Positions 34,501-49,496 are shown, counted from the stretch's first letter. The stretch: 64,000 bases of DNA from Impatiens glandulifera (GCF_907164915.1 NC_061868.1:21943819-22007818); one strand, 5' to 3'. Translations and numbers: made by a program. Notes: generated from the letters alone by a model not told the origin.

Positions 34501-37140
34501 ATTTCATAATCTTAGAGAAAAGAATATTCTTGTACTTTAAGATAAATATCAATTACTGATTTAGTTAAAAATACAAAAACTCCAATTTTTTTAACCATAT
34601 ATCCGAGAGAAACTGCAAAGTCCACTAAATACCATAAGCAAAATCGATCAAGGTCTCTAATGGGCATGAGGTGTTCTTTACCATAATGTACAACTCGAAT
34701 AAATCTACAAAAAATATAATATTAAGCTAACAAATGATACAAGTGCTAATGAAAATTAATTTTAAGAATATATTACCCATCTAGAATTTGAGAGAGTTTA
34801 TTTGAATAACGATTGTATTCTTACAATGACGGCTTTAGAACTTTCACCTAAAAAATTCTACATTTTTCGTAATATGTTGAATTTTCCTGTGTAAGTTTTT
34901 CAAACGTTGTAATCAAAATGTGCATAATCATACATATAAAAATTATTCATTATCAAAGTTAATTTTATGGGGAGTAAATATTCATTATCATACATAAGTA
35001 AAAGTTTTAATTTAAATTTCCAAAAAATAGATGAATATTTTTCTTGTATTATTATTCTATTCAAATGCCCAAAGTCTATCTTTTTTGGATTGTTATTATA
35101 GGAAACATGATGCCAGAGATAATCTTGATGAATAGTTCAGACAATAAAATAAGACCTAATACAATTCAGTAAGACATGATTCTTTTATGCTCATTAATAA
35201 AATTTAAGGATATGCATTTTTGAACTAATTCTAATGATATGAAAAAATAACTTACTGTAATATCCATTATCCATTTATATTATAAACAGGAAATGAAAAC
35301 AAAACATAAATGATATACAAGAATCTGAAAGAACTCACTCACTATAATATTCATTAGTAATAGTGTTCTTGATTTTGATTAAAAACTAGGTAAAACAAAA
35401 GTCATCATTTCCATAAAATATACAAAAATAACTTATTGTAATATTCATTATCCATTAATAGTATTGTTCATCAAACTGAATTTGGTGGAGTTTCATATAT
35501 ACTCAAACAAAAAATATAATTTTTGCAGAAAATTTCCAAAATACAAAACAAAATAAAGTGTAAAGATTACTTATAAGCTTCTGGATTATTAGAACGTTAT
35601 ATATTTCAAGCCAATCTAAAAAGGAAAAATAGAAAAACTCTAATCTAAACTCAAAATCCAACATATTTTAATATAAACTTAAATCAAACTAAACGATATT
35701 AAAAACAATGAATTTGAACCTAAATCAAACCAATCTAAACATAAATCAAACAAAAATCTAAATACATGAATCATTGATGGTCTTTGGAAGAATTTGTAAA
35801 GATGGATTAAAGAAACAGATGAATGAAGAAAAATGAATGGTAGAAGAAGATATATTGGAGAAGAGTCAGAACTTGTTGAAAAATAATGACTTGTTTGACA
35901 TGTACAAATTAAATTAAAATATTTTATTGACACGTAAATTAAAATAGACGAATTTAACGACTGTTTAGTAAAAAGCCCAAAACTAGGATAGTTCAAGCCC
36001 CATATAGCTCAAACAAAGTTTGAGCTCAAAATGGTAATTGGCTTATATTATATGTTTTGGGTTATATTTTTTTTTAAAAATTTTTTAAAAATTTTTTGTT
36101 TTAATGAAGAATCATGGATGAAAATACACGTTAAAGTCATCGTGTTTAAAAAGACCGGTGACTCGTCTCACTTAAAGGTTGTCACTTTACAAGATTAATG
36201 ACATACATTTGATCATGAAAATCTTGTACCTCAATACTTATATTTTCTTAATTGAATTTTCGTATTTATTTAGAATTTAGGAATCTAATTTGTTTCTTAT
36301 TTTTTCAAAAATTATTTAGGATCTATATGAATTATAGACGACATTATAATTATAATTTTAATTTCAGTTTCATCATAATTCAATTTCATTTCTATATTTA
36401 AAAAATTATAGAAAATTGTATTTCAAACATAATAAAGTTAATTTGAATATAGATTAGTTATATTTCTGGATAGGTGGATCGAGCACACTTTCAAAATAAT
36501 AATTTCTAGTCTTCATCCATATTTCCTCCTATAGCCCAATTTGTATACCAATGGTGGCAACAAAATTTATGCTCTGCATTTGGGAATAATTCAGCAACGA
36601 CTTTTATTAATCCATAACAAAATAAAATCAAATTATTCAGTAATTCTTCTTAAAAACTATGTGATCAAATTCACATATCAAATTGTATATTAAAATTAAA
36701 TTATAATTTAAAAATATATATTTTGGATGTCTTAAATTATATTAATGTTATCTCCTTATTTTAAACATAGATCCTCAATTAGAAGTTTAAAAAAACATTC
36801 TCAACTTGTTTTACTCTCTCCTTCCACCACATCCCATGCCATCGAAACATTTAATCATTTGCAACTTGACCAATAACATAAAGTAGTTCCCCTTTACATG
36901 CAGTCTATAAAAAACATTCATCAACCCCAATTATTTGTCTACAAGCGTTTATCTAATCACTCTTACATGTCTCAAAAACACACCTACATTCTATGAAATT
37001 TTGTTTCACCCGTTTTTTCATCTTGGATGGTTTTCAGAATGAAAGTACCATTATTCCTTGATTGTAATTCTTTTAGATAGTTCCATAACTCACTAAAGTC
37101 TTTCTCGATGTCACATTCCACTTCGGCCAAAACAATTCTT
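33677..37140. repeat. 3464-bp tandem duplication, copy 1
   Basis: Near-identical to 37141-40604. The N-terminal MULE frame (33953-34177) and the frame 35679-35996 recur unchanged at 37417 and 39143, an offset of exactly 3464. By eye I count about ten single-base or one-base indel differences. Confidence 0.97.
34501..36465. repeat. Upstream flank of M3, no gene
   Basis: Homologous to the flanks at 13930, 17088 and 24681. The 105-aa minus-strand frame at 35679-35996 is a chance frame in this flank. It is kept in both tandem copies only because these are near identical. It has a hydrophobic, Ser/Phe/Leu-rich composition and no recognised domain. Confidence 0.6.
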
Positions 37141-37190
37141 TTATCTTTATTCATCAAAGAACAACTCACATCACAATTTAAATCCTCGCT
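36466..37190 (-). pseudogene. MULE mid-region relic inside tandem copy 1
   Basis: Starts abruptly at 36466 (ctggataggtggatcgagc), joining upstream-flank DNA to MULE coding DNA. 36984-37169 encodes the block before the catalytic domain (VECDIEKDFSELWNYLKELQ and DEKTGETKFHRM). The catalytic segment to its left is full of stops. A diverged counterpart is 33058-33676. Confidence 0.75.
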
Positions 37191-40100
37191 ATAAAGTTGT
37201 TGAAGAGTTTATTGTGAAAATATCTCTTAGGGTTAAAATTCTATTGCGAAATTTGATCTAAACATACTTTACAAACACCAACATGTTCTTGTTATCAGGA
37301 TAGCAACAATGCTCAGAACGATAATTCTTTACCATTCACTTAGTTTTCTTGTTTTTTTCCTTGCTTGCAAAAAAATACCAAGAATATCATTCTTTGTTGT
37401 ATTTCACCTTTATTTTTTAAGAGTCTTGGTTAATCCGTTTTATACTAACACTTAAATTACATAAATAATTTGTTATAGCATCTTTTATCATTTGTTTTGA
37501 TTCAAACACCATTCCTACAATGAACCTCCCTACACCATGAATAGAAGGATTAAATTTTAAATGAGAAGATTGTTGTCTCTTTACTTGATGAGATATTACA
37601 TCATCATCAAGTCCCTCATAATCACTTTTTCTCACTACCACTCCATAAATAACTCTTGGGTCAATTTAATCTTCATATTTAGAAATTTCATCTTCATCTT
37701 TTTCATCATCCATATCACTAGTATATAATATTAGTCAATTTCAACTTTCTTTCCATAAGTAAGGTCATCTTATTCATCCTCATCTTCAACTAAAAACTCA
37801 CATTCAACCTCACATTGATCCTTAAGATTGTATTGAATTGGGACACCTTTGATACTTATCTCAATTTCAATATATTCTTCAAAATATTCTTCATCACCAT
37901 TTTCAACTTCTTCATTTTTAACATTCATATCTCTTGTAGATGTATAGAAAGAAGACTTGATTAAATTTCATAATCTTAGAGAAAAGAATATTCTTGTACT
38001 TTAAGATAAATATCAATTACTGATTTAGTTAAAAATACAAAAACTCCAATTTTTTTAACCATATATCCGAGAGAAACTGCAAAGTCCACTAAATACCATA
38101 AGCAAAATCGATCAAGGTCTCTAATGGGCATGAGGTGTTCTTTACCATAATGTACAACTCGAATAAATCTACAAAAAATATAATATTAAGCTAACAAATG
38201 ATACAAGTGCTAATGAAAATTAATTTTAAGAATATATTACCCATCTAGAATTTGAGAGAGTTTATTTGAATAACGATTGTATTCTTACAATGACGGCTTT
38301 AGAACTTTCACCTAAAAAATTCTACATTTTTCGTAATATGTTGAATTTTCCTGTGTAAGTTTTTCAAACGTTGTAATCAAAATGTGCATAATCATACATA
38401 TAAAAATTATTCATTATCAAAGTTAATTTTATGGGGAGTAAATATTCATTATCATACATAAGTAAAAGTTTTAATTTAAATTTCCAGAAAATAGATGAAT
38501 ATTTTTCTTGTATTATTATTCTATTCAAATGCCCAAAGTCTATCTTTTTTGGATTGTTATTATAGGAAACATGATGCCAGAGATAATCTTGATGAATAGT
38601 TCAGACAATAAAATAAGACCTAATACAATTCAGTAAGACATGATTCTTTTATGCTCATTAATAAAATTTAAGGATATGCATTTTTGAACTAATTCTAATG
38701 ATATGAAAAAATAACTTACTGTAATATCCATTATCCATTTATATTATAAACAGGAAATGAAAACAAAACATAAATGATATACAAGAATCTGAAAGAACTC
38801 ACTCACTATAATATTCATTAGTAATAGTGTTCTTGATTTTGATTAAAAACTAGGTAAAACAAAAGTCATCATTTCCATAAAATATACAAAAATAACTTAT
38901 TGTAATATTCATTATCCATTAATAGTATTGTTCATCAAACTGAATTTGGTGGAGTTTCATATATACTCAAACAAAAAATATAATTTTTGCAGAAAATTTC
39001 CAAAATACAAAACAAAATAAAGTGTAAAGATTACTTATAAGCTTCTGGATGATTAGAACGTTATATATTTCAAGCCAATCTAAAAAGGAAAAATAGAAAA
39101 ACTCTAATCTAAACTCAAAATCCAACATATTTTAATATAAACTTAAATCAAACTAAACGATATTAAAAACAATGAATTTGAACCTAAATCAAACCAATCT
39201 AAACATAAATCAAACAAAAATCTAAATACATGAATCATTGATGGTCTTTGGAAGAATTTGTAAAGATGGATTAAAGAAACAGATGAATGAAGAAAAATGA
39301 ATGGTAGAAGAAGATATATTGGAGAAGAGTCAGAACTTGTTGAAAAATAATGACTTGTTTGACATGTACAAATTAAATTAAAATATTTTATTGACACGTA
39401 AATTAAAATAGACGAATTTAACGACTGTTTAGTAAAAAGCCCAAAACTAGGATAGTTCAAGCCCCATATAGCTCAAAACAAAGTTTGAGCTCAAAATGGT
39501 AATTGGCTTATATTATATGTTTTGGGTTATATTTTTTTTTAAAAATTTTTTAAAAATTTTTTGTTTTAATGAAGAATCATGGATGAAAATACACGTTAAA
39601 GTCATCGTGTTTAAAAAGACCGGTGACTCGTCTCACTTAAAGGTTGTCACTTTACAAGATTAATGACATACATTTGATCATGAAAATCTTGTACCTCAAT
39701 ACTTATATTTTCTTAATTGAATTTTCGTATTTATTTAGAATTTAGGAATCTAATTTGTTTCTTATTTTTTCAAAAATTATTTAGGATCTATATGAATTAT
39801 AGACGACATTATAATTATAATTTTAATTTCAGTTTCATCATAATTCAATTTCATTTCTATATTTAAAAAATTATAGAAAATTGTATTTCAAACATAATAA
39901 AGTTAATTTGAATATAGATTAGTTATATTTCTGGATAGGTGGATCGAGCACACTTTCAAAATAATAATTTCTAGTCTTCATCCATATTTCCTCCTATAAC
40001 CCAATTTGTATACCAATGGTGGCAACAAAATTTATGCTCTGCATTTGGGAATAATTCAGCAACGACTTTTATTAATCCATAACAAAATAAAATCAAATTA

Positions 40101-40604
40101 TTCAGTAATTCTTCTTAAAAACTATGTGATCAAATTCACATATCAAATTGTATATTAAAATTAAATTATAATTTAAAAATATATATTTTGGATGTCTTAA
40201 ATTATGTTAATGTTATCTCCTTATTTTAAACATAGATCCTCAATTAGAAGTTTAAAAAAACATTCTCAACTTGTTTTACTCTCTCCTTCCACCACATCCC
40301 ATGCCATCGAAACATTTAATCATTTGCAACTTGACCAATACCATAAAGTAGTTCCCCTTTACATGCAGTCTATAAAAAACATTCATCAACCCCAATTATT
40401 TGTCTAAAAGCGTTTATCTAATCACTCTTACATGTCTCAAAAACACACCTACATTCTATGAAATTTTGTTTCACCCGTTTTTTCATCTTGGATGGTTTTT
40501 CAGAATAAAAGTACCATTATTCCTTGATTGTAATTCTTTTAGATAGTTCCATAACTCACTAAAGTCTTTCTCGATGTCACATTCCACTTCGGCCAAAACA
40601 ATTC
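37141..40604. repeat. 3464-bp tandem duplication, copy 2
   Basis: Second copy, again ending in the MULE mid-region. Similarity to copy 1 ends at about 40605-40611, where it passes into the 2.2-kb array. Confidence 0.97.
37417..37641 (-). pseudogene. MULE N-terminal relic in tandem copy 2
   Basis: Identical at protein level to 33953-34177. MuDR-type N-terminal domain end (SHLKFNPSIHGVGRFIVGMV), in a transposase otherwise broken. Confidence 0.75.
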
Positions 40605-40640
40605 TTTTGACTTTATTCATGAAAGAAGAACTCACATCAA

Positions 40641-42854
40641 AATTTTAAATCCTCCCTACAATGTTGTTGAAGATTTTTTTGGAAATGTATCTAACGGGTG
40701 AAAATTATATTCTGAAATTTTATCTCAACATACTTTGTAGAGACCAACACTTTATTGTTATTAGACAATGATATTAAGAATGATAATTCTTTACTATCCA
40801 CTTTTTTATTCATGCCCTTACTTGAAATAAAGTAGTAAGAACATCCTTTTTTACTTCATTTCACCCTCGTTCTGTACGAGTCTTGTAATTCATTTTAAAT
40901 TAACTCTACAAACACATGAATAATCAATTATAACATGTTTTATTATTTGTTTTGATTCAAATACCATGCCTACTATGAAGCACCCTACACCCTGAAAAGA
41001 AGGGTTGAATTTTAAATAAGAACATTGTTGTCTTTTTACTTGATAAGATAATACATCATCAAGCCCATAATAACCACTTTTTTCACTACCATTCCATAAA
41101 TAACTCCTATGGGCACTTTCATTAAAATATTCATAAACTTAATCTTCATCTTTTTCATCATCTATATCACTATTATAATCTGACTGAACTTCAATTTCCT
41201 CTTCATATGTAGAGTCATCTTATTCATCCTCATCTTCTACTAGAAACTCACTTTCAACCTCACATTGATCCTTAAGATTGCATTGAATTGGGACATGTTC
41301 GATACTGTCTCAATTTCAATATAATCTTTAAAATATTATTTTTCATCATTTTCAACCACCACATTTTTAACATTCATCTCTATAACTTGTATATTTATAA
41401 GAAGAATACTTGATTGAATTTCATATTATTGGAGTATAGAATCATATTTTACTTTAAGATAAATATCAAACTTTAGTAACATCTCAAGGACCTTTAATAA
41501 ATGTACCAGATGTTGATCATTATTCAAAACCATTAATTTTTAATTTGGTGGACGATACCAAAACTCCAATTTATCATTATCTATTTCCGAGAGAACCTTC
41601 AAATTCCATTAAATCCTAGAAGCAAAATCGATCAAGGATTCTAATGGGAATGCTATGTTATTTACCATTGTTTACAACTCGAAGAAATCCACAAAACATT
41701 AATATAAATTTAATATTAAACAAACAAAAGTTACAAGTGCTATATTACTAATCCGGAATTGAAGAGAATTTGTTCAAAGTAATGATTATATTCTTACAAT
41801 GACGACCTTTAGAACGTTCACTTAAAATATTCTTCATTTTTCTTAATTTTTCGTATTTCCCATAGTATGTTTTTATAACATTTTACTCTAAATGTGCATA
41901 ATCATACTTATAAAAAAAATATTCATTATCAAATATTTTTTAATAAGTAAAAGTTTTAATTTAAATTTCCATAAAATAAAAGAATATTTTAGTCGATATT
42001 AAAAAATATTTTTCTTATGTTATTATATTCAAATGCCCAAACTCTATCCTATTTAGATATTGATTAAAAAAACATAATAAAAAAGATTATCTCGATGAAC
42101 AATTCAGACAATAAAATAAGACTTAATCCAATTCAGGCAATAAATAAAACATGATTCTTTTATGCTCATCAATATTATGCAATGATATGCATGTCTTAAA
42201 TGATGGAAATGATATGCAAAAATAACTTAAATTAATATTATGAAAGGAAATGAAAAAAAACATAAATGATATACAAGAATCTAAAAAAAAAGTTACTGTA
42301 ATATCAATTAGTAATAGTGTTCTTTAGTAATAATGGTCTTGATTAAAACTAGTTAAAATAAAAGTCATCCGCCCATAAGTTATGAAACAGTTATTTACAA
42401 CTTTTATCATTTAAAAATATTTATGAATTTTTTTATTAGAAGAATATTATATTAGTACTATATTTAATGTCATTAATTAAGAATAAATCAAATAAATTAT
42501 TAATTTTTTTTAACTTAAATCATTAAATTACTATTATTGTTACTATCATTTTTAATTTGTTAATTAATTACAATAATAAATTTAAAATATTTTCATTACC
42601 AATTCATTATTTATTGTCCTGAATTCTCCAATTAATTTTTAAGTTACAATTTATTTAATTAAAAAAGAAGTAAAAATGAAAAAAATTATCTATTATTTTA
42701 TGTAGGCACACACAACTTTTATTGGTCTCATATTTATGTTTTTCTTAATATGGACAAAAATATTATTTGACTTTATATTATAATATAATAAAATTTATTA
42801 AATAATTAAAAGTTAAATAATTATTATAATAAGATTAATATATATAATAATAAA
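40641..42854. repeat. 2.2-kb tandem array, copy 1
   Basis: 2214 bp. On the minus strand it starts in MULE zinc-finger/N-terminal relic DNA (40651-41350, with the degenerate FESNQ-type region at about 40940) and ends in upstream flank and AT-rich DNA. No frame of 60 codons survives. Its left edge is continuous with genuine MULE sequence (ctcacatcaaaattttaaat). Confidence 0.97.
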
Positions 42855-45068
42855 AATTTTAAATCCTCCCTACAATGTTGTTGAAGATTTTTTTGGAAAT
42901 GTATCTAACGTGTGAAAATTATATTCTGAAATTTTATCTCAACATACTTTGTAGAGACCAACACTTTATTGTTATTAGACAATGATATTAAGAATGATAA
43001 TTTTTACTATCCACTTTTTTATTCATGCCTTTACTTGAAATAAAGTTGTAAGAACATCATTTTTTACTTCATTTCACCTTCGTTCTGTACGAGTCTTGTA
43101 ATCCATTTTAAATTAACTCTACAAACACATGAATAATCAATTATAACATCTTTTATTATTTGTTTTGATTCAAATACCATGCCTACTATGAAGCACCCTA
43201 CACCCTGAAAAGAAGGGTTGAATTTTAAATAAGAACATTGTTGTCTTTTTACTTGATAAGATAATACATCATCAAGCCCATAATAACCACTTTTTTCACT
43301 ACCATTCCATAAATAACTCCTATGGGCACTTTCATTAAAATATTCATAAACTTAATCTTCATCTTTTTATCATCTATATCACTATTATAATCTGACTGAA
43401 CTTCAATTTCCTCTTCATATGTAGAGTCATCTTATTCATCCTCATCTTCTACTAGAAACTCACTTTCAACCTCACATTGATCCTTAAGATTACATTGAAT
43501 TGGGACATGTTCGATACTGTCTCAATTTCAATATAATCTTTAAAATATTATTTTTCATCATTTTCAACCACCTCATTTTTAACATTCATCTCTATAACTT
43601 GTATATTTATAAGAAGAATACTTGATTGAATTTCATATTATTGGAGTATAGAATCATATTTTACTTTAAGATAAATATCAAACTTTAGTAACATCTCAAG
43701 GACCTTTAATAAATGTACCAGATGTTGATCATTGTTCAAAACCATTAATTTCTAATTTGGTGGACGATACCAAAACTCCAATTTATCATTATCTATTTCC
43801 GAGAGAACCTTCAAATTCCATTAAATCCTAGAAGCAAAATCGATCAAGGATTCTAATGGGAATGCTATGTTATTTACCATTGTTTACAACTCGAAGAAAT
43901 CCACAAAACATTAATATAAATTTAATATTAAACAAACAAAAGTCACAAGTGCTATATTACTAATCCGGAATTTAAGAGAATTTGTTCAAAGTAATGATTA
44001 TATTCTTACAATGACGACCTTTAGAACGTTTACTTAAAATATTCTTCATTTTTCTTAATTTTTCGTATTTCCCATAGTATGTTTTTATAACATTTTACTC
44101 TAAATGTGCATAATCATACTTATAAAAAAAATATTAATTATCAAATATTTTTTAATAAGTAAAAGTTTTAATTTAAATTTCCATAAAATAAAAGAATATT
44201 TTAGTGGATATTAAAAAATATTTTTCTTATGTTATTATATTCAAATGCCCAAACTCTATCCTATTTAGATATTGATTAAAAAAGCATAATAAAAAAGATT
44301 ATCTCGATGAACAATTCAGACAATAAAATAAGACTTAATCCAATTCAGGCAATAAATAAAACATGATTCTTTTATGCTCATCAATATTATGCAATGATAT
44401 GCATGTCTTAAATGGGTGAAATGATATGCAAAAATAACTTAAATTAATATTATGAAAGGAAATGAAAAAAAACATAAATGATATACAAGAATCTAAAAAA
44501 AAAAGTTACTGTAATATCAATTAGTAATAGTGTTCTTTAGTAATAATGTTCTTGATTAAAACTAGTTAAAATAAAAGTCATCCGCCCATAAGTTATGAAA
44601 CAGTTATTTACAACTTTTATCATTTAAAAATATTTATGAATTTTTTTATTAGAAGAATATTATATTAGTACTATATTTAATGTCATTAATTAAGAATAAA
44701 TCAAATAAATTATTAATTTTTTTTAACTTAAATCATTAAATTACTATTATTGTTACTATCATTTTTAATTTGTTAATTAATTACAATAATAAATTTAAAA
44801 TATTTTCATTACCAATTCATTATTTATTGTCCTGAATTCTCCAATTAATTTTTAAGTTACAATTTATTTAATTAAAAAAAGAAGTAAAAATGAAAAAAAT
44901 TATCTATTATTTTATGTAGGCACACACAACTTTTATTGGTCTCATATTTATGTTTTTCTTAATATGGACAAAAATATTATTTGACTTTATGTTATAATAT
45001 AATAAAATTTATTAAATAATTAAAAGTTAAATAATTATTATAATAAGATTAATATATATAATAATAAA
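42855..45068. repeat. 2.2-kb tandem array, copy 2
   Basis: 2214 bp. Left junction is ataataaaaattttaaat. Carries ccacctcat (43567) and aaatgggtgaaatg (44411), shared with copies 3 and 4 only. Confidence 0.97.
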
Positions 45069-47280
45069 AATTTTAAATCCTCCCTACAATGTTGTTGAAG
45101 ATTTTTTTGGAAATGTATCTAACGGGTGAAAATTATATTCTGAAATTTTATCTCAACATACTTTGTAGAGACCAACACTTTATTGTTATTAGACAATGAT
45201 ATTAAGAATGATAATTTTTACTATCCACTTTTTTATTCATGCCCTTACTTGAAATAAAGTAGTAAGAACATCCTTTTTTACTTCATTTCACCCTCGTTCT
45301 GTACGAGTCTTGTAATCCATTTTAAATTAACTCTACAAACACATGAATAATCAATTATAACATGTTTTATTATTTGTTTTGATTCAAATACCATGCCTAC
45401 TATGAAGCACCCTACACCCTGAAAAGAAGGGTTGAATTTTAAATAAGAACATTGTTGTCTTTTTACTTGATAAGATAATACATCATCAAGCCCATAATAA
45501 CCACTTTTTTCACTACCATTCCATAAATAACTCCTATGGGAACTTTCATTAAAATATTCATAAACTTAATCTTCATCTTTTTCATCATCTATATCACTAT
45601 TATAATCTTACTGAACTTCAATTTCCTCTTCATATGTAGAGTCATCTTATTCATCCTCATCTTCTACTAGAAACTCACTTTCAACCTCACATTGATCCTT
45701 AAGATTGCATTGAATTGGGACATGTTCGATACTGTCTCAATTTCAATATAATCTTTAAAATATTATTTTTCATCATTTTCAACCACCTCATTTTTAACAT
45801 TCATCTCTATAACTTGTATATTTATAAGAAGAATACTTGATTGAATTTCATATTATTGGAGTATAGAATCATATTTTACTTTAAGATAAATATCAAACTT
45901 TAGTAACATCTCAAGGACCTTTAATAAATGTACCAGATGTTGATCATTGTTCAAAACCATTAATTTCTAATTTGGTGGACGATACCAAAACTCCAATTTA
46001 TCATTATCTATTTCCGAGAGAACCTTCAAATTCCATTAAATCCTAGAAGCAAAATCGATCAAGGATTCTAATGGGAATGCTATGTTATTTACCATTGTTT
46101 ACAACTCGAAGAAATCCACAAAACATTAATATAAATTTAATATTAAACAAACAAAAGTCACAAGTGCTATATTACTAATCCGGAATTTAAGAGAATTTGT
46201 TCAAAGTAATGATTATATTCTTACAATGACGACCTTTAGAACGTTCACTTAAAATATTCTTCATTTTTCTTAATTTTTCGTATTTCCCATAGTATGTTTT
46301 TATAACATTTTACTCTAAATGTGCATAATCATACTTATAAAAAAAATATTCATTATCAAATATTTTTTAATAAGTAAAAGTTTTAATTTAAATTTCCATA
46401 AAATAAAAGAATATTTTAGTGGATATTAAAAAATATTTTTCTTATGTTATTATATTCAAATGCCCAAACTCTATCTATTTAGATATTGATTAAAAAAACA
46501 TAATAAAAAAGATTATCTCGATGAACAATTCAGACAATAAAATAAGACTTAATCCAATTCAGGCAATAAATAAAACATGATTCTTTTATGCTCATCAATA
46601 TTATGCAATGATATGCATGTCTTAAATGGGTGAAATGATATGCAAAAATAACTTAAATTAATATTATGAAAGGAAATGAAAAAAAACATAAATGATATAC
46701 AAGAATCTAAAAAAAAAAGTTACTGTAATATCAATTAGTAATAGTGTTCTTTAGTAATAATGTTCTTGATTAAAACTAGTTAAAATAAAAGTCATCCGCC
46801 CATAAGTTATGAAACAGTTATTTACAATTTTTATCATTTAAAAATATTTATGAATTTTTTTATTAGAAGAATATTATATTAGTACTATATTTAATGTCAT
46901 TAATTAAGAATAAATCAAATAAATTATTAATTTTTTTTAACTTAAATCATTAAATTACTATTATTGTTACTATCATTTTTAATTTTTTAATTAATTACAA
47001 TAATAAATTTAAAATATTTTCATTACCAATTTATTATTTATTTTCCTGAATTCTCCAATTAATTTTTAAGTTACAATTTATTTAATTAAAAAAAGAAGTA
47101 AAAATGAAAAAAATTATCTATTATTTTATGTAGGCACACACAACTTTTATTGGTCTCATATTTATGTTTTTCTTAATATGGACAAATATTATTTGACTTT
47201 ATATTATAATATAATAAAATTTATTAAATAATTAAAATTTAAATAATTATTATAATAAGATTAATATATATAATAATATA
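45069..47280. repeat. 2.2-kb tandem array, copy 3
   Basis: 2212 bp. Shares ccacctcat and aaatgggtg with copies 2 and 4. Shares the short form atggacaaatatt (47178) with copy 4. Confidence 0.97.
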
Positions 47281-49496
47281 AATTTTAAATCCTCCCTACA
47301 ATGTTGTTGAATATTTTTTTGGAAATGTATCTAACGGGTGAAAATTATATTCTGAAATTTTATCTCAACATACTTTGTAGAGACAAACACTTTATTGTTA
47401 TTAGACAATGATATTAAGAATGATAATTCTTTACTATCCACTTTTTTATTCATGCCCTTACTTGAAATAAAGTAGTAAGAACATCCTTTTTTACTTCATT
47501 TCACCCTCGTTTTGTACGAGTCTTGTAATCCATTTTAAATTAACTCTACAAACACATGAATAATCAATTATAACATGTTTTATTATTTGTTTTGATTCAA
47601 ATACCATGCCTACTATCAAGCACCCTACACCCTGAAAAGAAGGGTTGAATTTTAAATAAGAACATTGTTGTCTTTTTACTTGATAAGATAATACATCATC
47701 AAGCCCATAATAACCACTTTTTTCACTACCATTCCATAAATAACTCCTATGGGCACTTTCATTAAAATATTCATAAACTTAATCTTCATCTTTTTAATCA
47801 TCTATATCACTATTATAATCTGACTGAACTTCAATTTCCTCTTCATATATAGAGTCATCTTATTCATCCTCACCTTCTACTAGAAACTCAGTTTCAACCT
47901 CACATTGATCCTTAAGATTGCATTGAATTGGGACATGTTCGATACTGTCTCAATTTCAATATAATCTTTAAAATATTATTTTTCATCATTTTCAACCACC
48001 TCATTTTTAACATTCATCTCTATAACTTGTATATTTATAAGAAGAATACTTGATTGAATTTCATATTATTGGAGTATAGAATCATATTTTACTTTAAGAT
48101 AAATATCAAACTTTAGTAACATCTCAAGGACCTTTAATAAATGTACCAGATGTTGATCATTGTTCAAAACCATTAATTTCTAATTTGGTGGACGATACCA
48201 AAAATCCAATTTATCATTATCTATTTCCGAGAGAACCTTCAAATTCCATTAAATTCTAGAAGCAAAATCGATCAAGGATTCTAATGGGAATGCTATGTTA
48301 TTTACCATTGTTTACAACTCGAAGAAATCCACAAAACATTAATATAAATTTAATATTAAACAAACAAAAGTCACAAGTGCTATATTACTAATCCGGAATT
48401 TAAGAGAATTTGTTCAAAGTAATGATTATATTCTTACAATGACGACCTTTAGAACGTTCACTTAAAATATTCTTCATTTTTCTTAATTTTTCGTATTTCC
48501 CATAGTATGTTTTTATAACATTTTACTCTAAATGTGCATAATCATACTTATAAAAAAAATATTCATTATCAAATATTTTTTAATAATTAAAAGTTTTAAT
48601 TTAAATTTCCATAAAATAAAAGAATATTTTAATGGATATTAAAAAATATTTTTCTTATGTTATTATATTCAAATGCCCAAACTCTATCCTATTTAGATAT
48701 TGATTAAAAAAACATAATAAAAAAGATTATCTCGATGAACAATTCAGACAATAAAATAAGACTTAATCCAATTCAGGCAATAAATAAAACATGATTCTTT
48801 TATGCTCATCAATATTATGTAATCATATGCATGTCTTAAATGGGTGAAATGATATGCAAAAATAACTTAAATTAATATTATGAAAGGAAATGAAAAAAAA
48901 CATAAATGATATACAAGAATCTAAAAAAAAAAAGTTACTGTAATATCAATTAGTAATAGTGTTCTTTAGTAATAATGTTCTTGATTAAAACTAGTTAAAA
49001 TAAAAGTCATCCGCCCATAAGTTATGAAACAGTTATTTACAATTTTTATCATTTAAAAATATTTATGAATTTTTTTATTAGAAGAATATTATATTAGTAC
49101 TATATTTAATGTCATTAATTAAGAATAAATCAAATAAATTATTAATTTTTTTTTAACTTAAATCATTAAATTACTATTATTGTTACTATCATTTTTAATT
49201 TGTTAATTAATTACAATAATAAATTTAAAATATTTTCATTACCAATTCATTATTTATTGTCCTGAATTCTCCAATTAATTTTTAAGTTACAATTTATTTA
49301 ATTAAAAAAAGAAGTAAAAATGAAAAAAATTATCTATTATTTTATGTAGGCACACACAACTTTTATTGGTCTCATATTTATGTTTTTCTTAATATGGACA
49401 AATATTATTTGACTTTATATTATAATATAATAAAATTTATTAAATAATTAAAATTTAAATAATTATTATAATAAGATTAATATATATAATAATATA
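47281..49496. repeat. 2.2-kb tandem array, copy 4
   Basis: 2216 bp. Left junction ataatataaattttaaat differs by one base from that of copies 2 and 3 and matches that of copy 5. Confidence 0.97.

Noticed and set aside
35679..35996. 105-aa frame repeated identically at 39143-39460
   Set aside because: Exact conservation follows from the 3464-bp tandem duplication; diverged copies of the same flank (14700-15000, 25900-26200) do not keep the frame.
40204..40407. 67-aa plus-strand frame
   Set aside because: Antisense shadow of the MULE mid-region relic.
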